Positions 6,329 through 7,252 of a stretch of 7,252 nucleotides of DNA are shown here, one piece after another; the first letter of the stretch is position 1, and every line of letters begins with the position of its first letter. The translations under genes were made by a program, and so were the position numbers. This DNA is from Erysipelotrichaceae bacterium. Its GTDB lineage: Bacteria; Bacillota_I; Bacilli_A; Erysipelotrichales; Erysipelotrichaceae. A model generated the notes under the pieces. It was not told where the DNA came from, made no database searches, and saw nothing but the letters and a program-made list of their open reading frames with translations. The stretch is from contig JANJWY010000200.1 in the NCBI GenBank assembly GCA_024709285.1, positions 1-7,252 on the forward strand, given 5' to 3'.

Positions 6329-6515
6329 AATTTATTGTATTTATCAATTAATGTGTCAAAGTTAGACAAGAATGCTTGTGTAGGTGAGGTTCATGATACT
6401 GATTGTCTAATAACACGATGCAATAACTTTTTCTGATACATAGGTTGTAAGCAACATCTATATTTAAAGTTAAGTCGCATGGGAGATTAATCCTTATGTT
6501 CCCATCGACCGATAA

Positions 6516-6620
6516 TGCCTAAAATGCCTTGAATATGTTTCCAAGAACGGGCGGCACCAAAACATTCGTTCTGTCCTTTCGACCCATGTGGAGACTGTAG
6601 TATTAATGTCACGGGTCTAG
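6516..6620 (+). pseudogene. Relic of an rlmD 3' end (candidate attachment-site scar 2)
   Basis: The frame is open from 6516 and has no plausible start codon upstream of the HVETV motif. It ends RSVLSTHVETVVLMSRV, then TAG at 6618-6620. The last eleven residues are identical to the relic ending at 5268 and share HVETVV with the intact rlmD. The residues before THVETVV do not look like a normal RlmD, so only the extreme 3' end is recognisable. CATGTGGAGACTGTAGT (6585-6601) matches the intact gene at 15 of 17 bases. It is best explained as an integration scar, not a functional gene. Confidence 0.7.
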
Positions 6621-6650
6621 GCTAAGACTATAGAAATACTGTCAGCAGAT

Positions 6651-6657
6651 AAGGAGG
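6651..6657 (+). promoter_or_regulatory. Ribosome binding site of the ydeI-like gene
   Basis: AAGGAGG lies four bases before the ATG at 6662. It is a strong site and fixes the start. Confidence 0.8.
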
Positions 6658-6661
6658 ATCA

Positions 6662-7231
6662 ATGGAACCTTTAAAAACTCTTTATACAAATGATCGGAAG
6701 ATCTGGAGAGAATGGCTTTCTGAAAACTTCGAAAAAGAGAAAGAGATTTGGTTTGTGTTTCCGAAGAAAGAATCTGTAGAAGAAAGTCTTTCCTATAATG
6801 ACGCAGTGGAAGAAGCCCTTTGTTTTGGCTGGATTGACAGCACTATTAAGCAATTTGATTCATTACACAGAGTTCAGCGGTTTTCTCCAAGAAGAAAGGG
6901 AAGCGGATACTCCAGAGCAAATATTGAAAGGCTGATTTGGCTTGAGAGCCAGGGAATGATACATCCTAAGGTCATTGATACTATTCAAAAAGTAATCAGA
7001 ACACCCTACGAATTTCCTGCGGATATTCTGGAAGTAATCAGGAGCGATAAAAAGGCTTGGCAGAACTATGGAAATTTCCCCGAAGTCTACAAGAGGATTC
7101 GTATTGCCTACATTGATGCAGCGAGGAAGCGTCCTTTGGAGTTTAGAAAACGTCTGGAAAATTTCATTAATAAAACGAGGGAAAACAAGTATATAGGGTA
7201 TGGGGGAATCGATAAATACTATACACTTTAG
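6662..7231 (+). CDS. YdeI/OmpD-associated (OmdA) family protein
   Basis: The 189-residue soluble protein belongs to the YdeI/OmpD-associated family, whose members have been linked to envelope stress and peptide or bacteriocin tolerance in some bacteria but lack a defined biochemical activity. The N-terminal half shows the family pattern WREWLSENFEKEKEIWFVFPKK (about 15-36), SYNDAVEEALCFGWIDSTIK (about 44-63) and QRFSPRRKGSGYSRANIERL (about 72-91). The C-terminal OmdA-type helical domain spans about 117-178: FPADILEVIRSDKKAW, a YKRIRIAYIDAARKRP segment, then a basic RKRLENFINKTRENK stretch. There is no signal peptide or membrane segment. It starts 41 bases after the second rlmD-end relic and follows the aph-like gene, so it reads as further accessory cargo. 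The stop is inside the window, so the gene is complete. Family is confident; function is not. Confidence 0.87.
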   Translation: MEPLKTLYTNDRKIWREWLSENFEKEKEIWFVFPKKESVEESLSYNDAVEEALCFGWIDSTIKQFDSLHRVQRFSPRRKGSGYSRANIERLIWLESQGMIHPKVIDTIQKVIRTPYEFPADILEVIRSDKKAWQNYGNFPEVYKRIRIAYIDAARKRPLEFRKRLENFINKTRENKYIGYGGIDKYYTL

Positions 7232-7252
7232 TCAGCTCTGTATCGATATGCT

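Larger units (their letters stand above)
6329..6661. other. Gene-free gap between the aph-like gene and the ydeI-like gene
   Basis: No gene is visible. The gap holds an 8-bp inverted repeat (TTAGACAA 6362-6369, TTGTCTAA 6403-6410), a second RlmD C-terminus relic ending at 6620, and a weak promoter-like pair, ATGTCA (6606-6611) and TATAGA (6629-6634), 17 bp apart. No clear terminator follows the aph-like gene. Confidence 0.55.

Overview
The window looks like chromosomal DNA from a low-GC Gram-positive bacterium. A member of the Erysipelotrichia or a related gut Bacillota is my best guess, based on the gatB – small membrane protein – rlmD/rlmCD order and the protein style; no RNA gene or lineage marker confirms it. 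All convincing genes lie on the + strand.

Bases 1-3182 are conserved housekeeping DNA. They hold the 3' part of gatB (glutamyl-tRNA(Gln)/aspartyl-tRNA(Asn) amidotransferase subunit B, open at the left edge), an unrecognised 207-residue single-pass membrane protein, and a complete 23S rRNA m5U methyltransferase of the RlmD/RlmCD family. A strong hairpin terminator (3205-3241) closes this block. These genes are G/T-rich on the coding strand.

From about 3242 onward the DNA looks accessory: coding sequence is visibly more A-rich, intergenic gaps are long, and the cargo is of mobile-element type. The first module is a complete AbiE type IV toxin-antitoxin/abortive-infection pair (abiEi 3421-4188, abiEii 4181-5125). 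It is preceded by a compact promoter-operator made of direct and inverted repeats, which suggests autorepression by AbiEi. The second module is an aminoglycoside 3'-phosphotransferase-like gene (5540-6328). The third is a YdeI/OmpD-associated family gene (6662-7231).

The main unexpected observation concerns what lies between the modules. Two gene-free gaps each contain a short relic that reads as the C-terminal end of an RlmD-type methyltransferase, HVETVVLMSRV-stop (5233-5268 and 6585-6620). The two relics differ at the DNA level only by synonymous changes, and both resemble the true 3' end of the intact rlmD at 3147-3182. The 3' end of rlmD (rumA/rum) is a known insertion site for integrative elements in streptococci. 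The simplest reading is that this locus has taken up successive cargo blocks, each leaving an attachment-site scar: rlmD, abiE, scar, aph, scar, ydeI. No integrase or recombinase gene lies in the window, so this remains inference.
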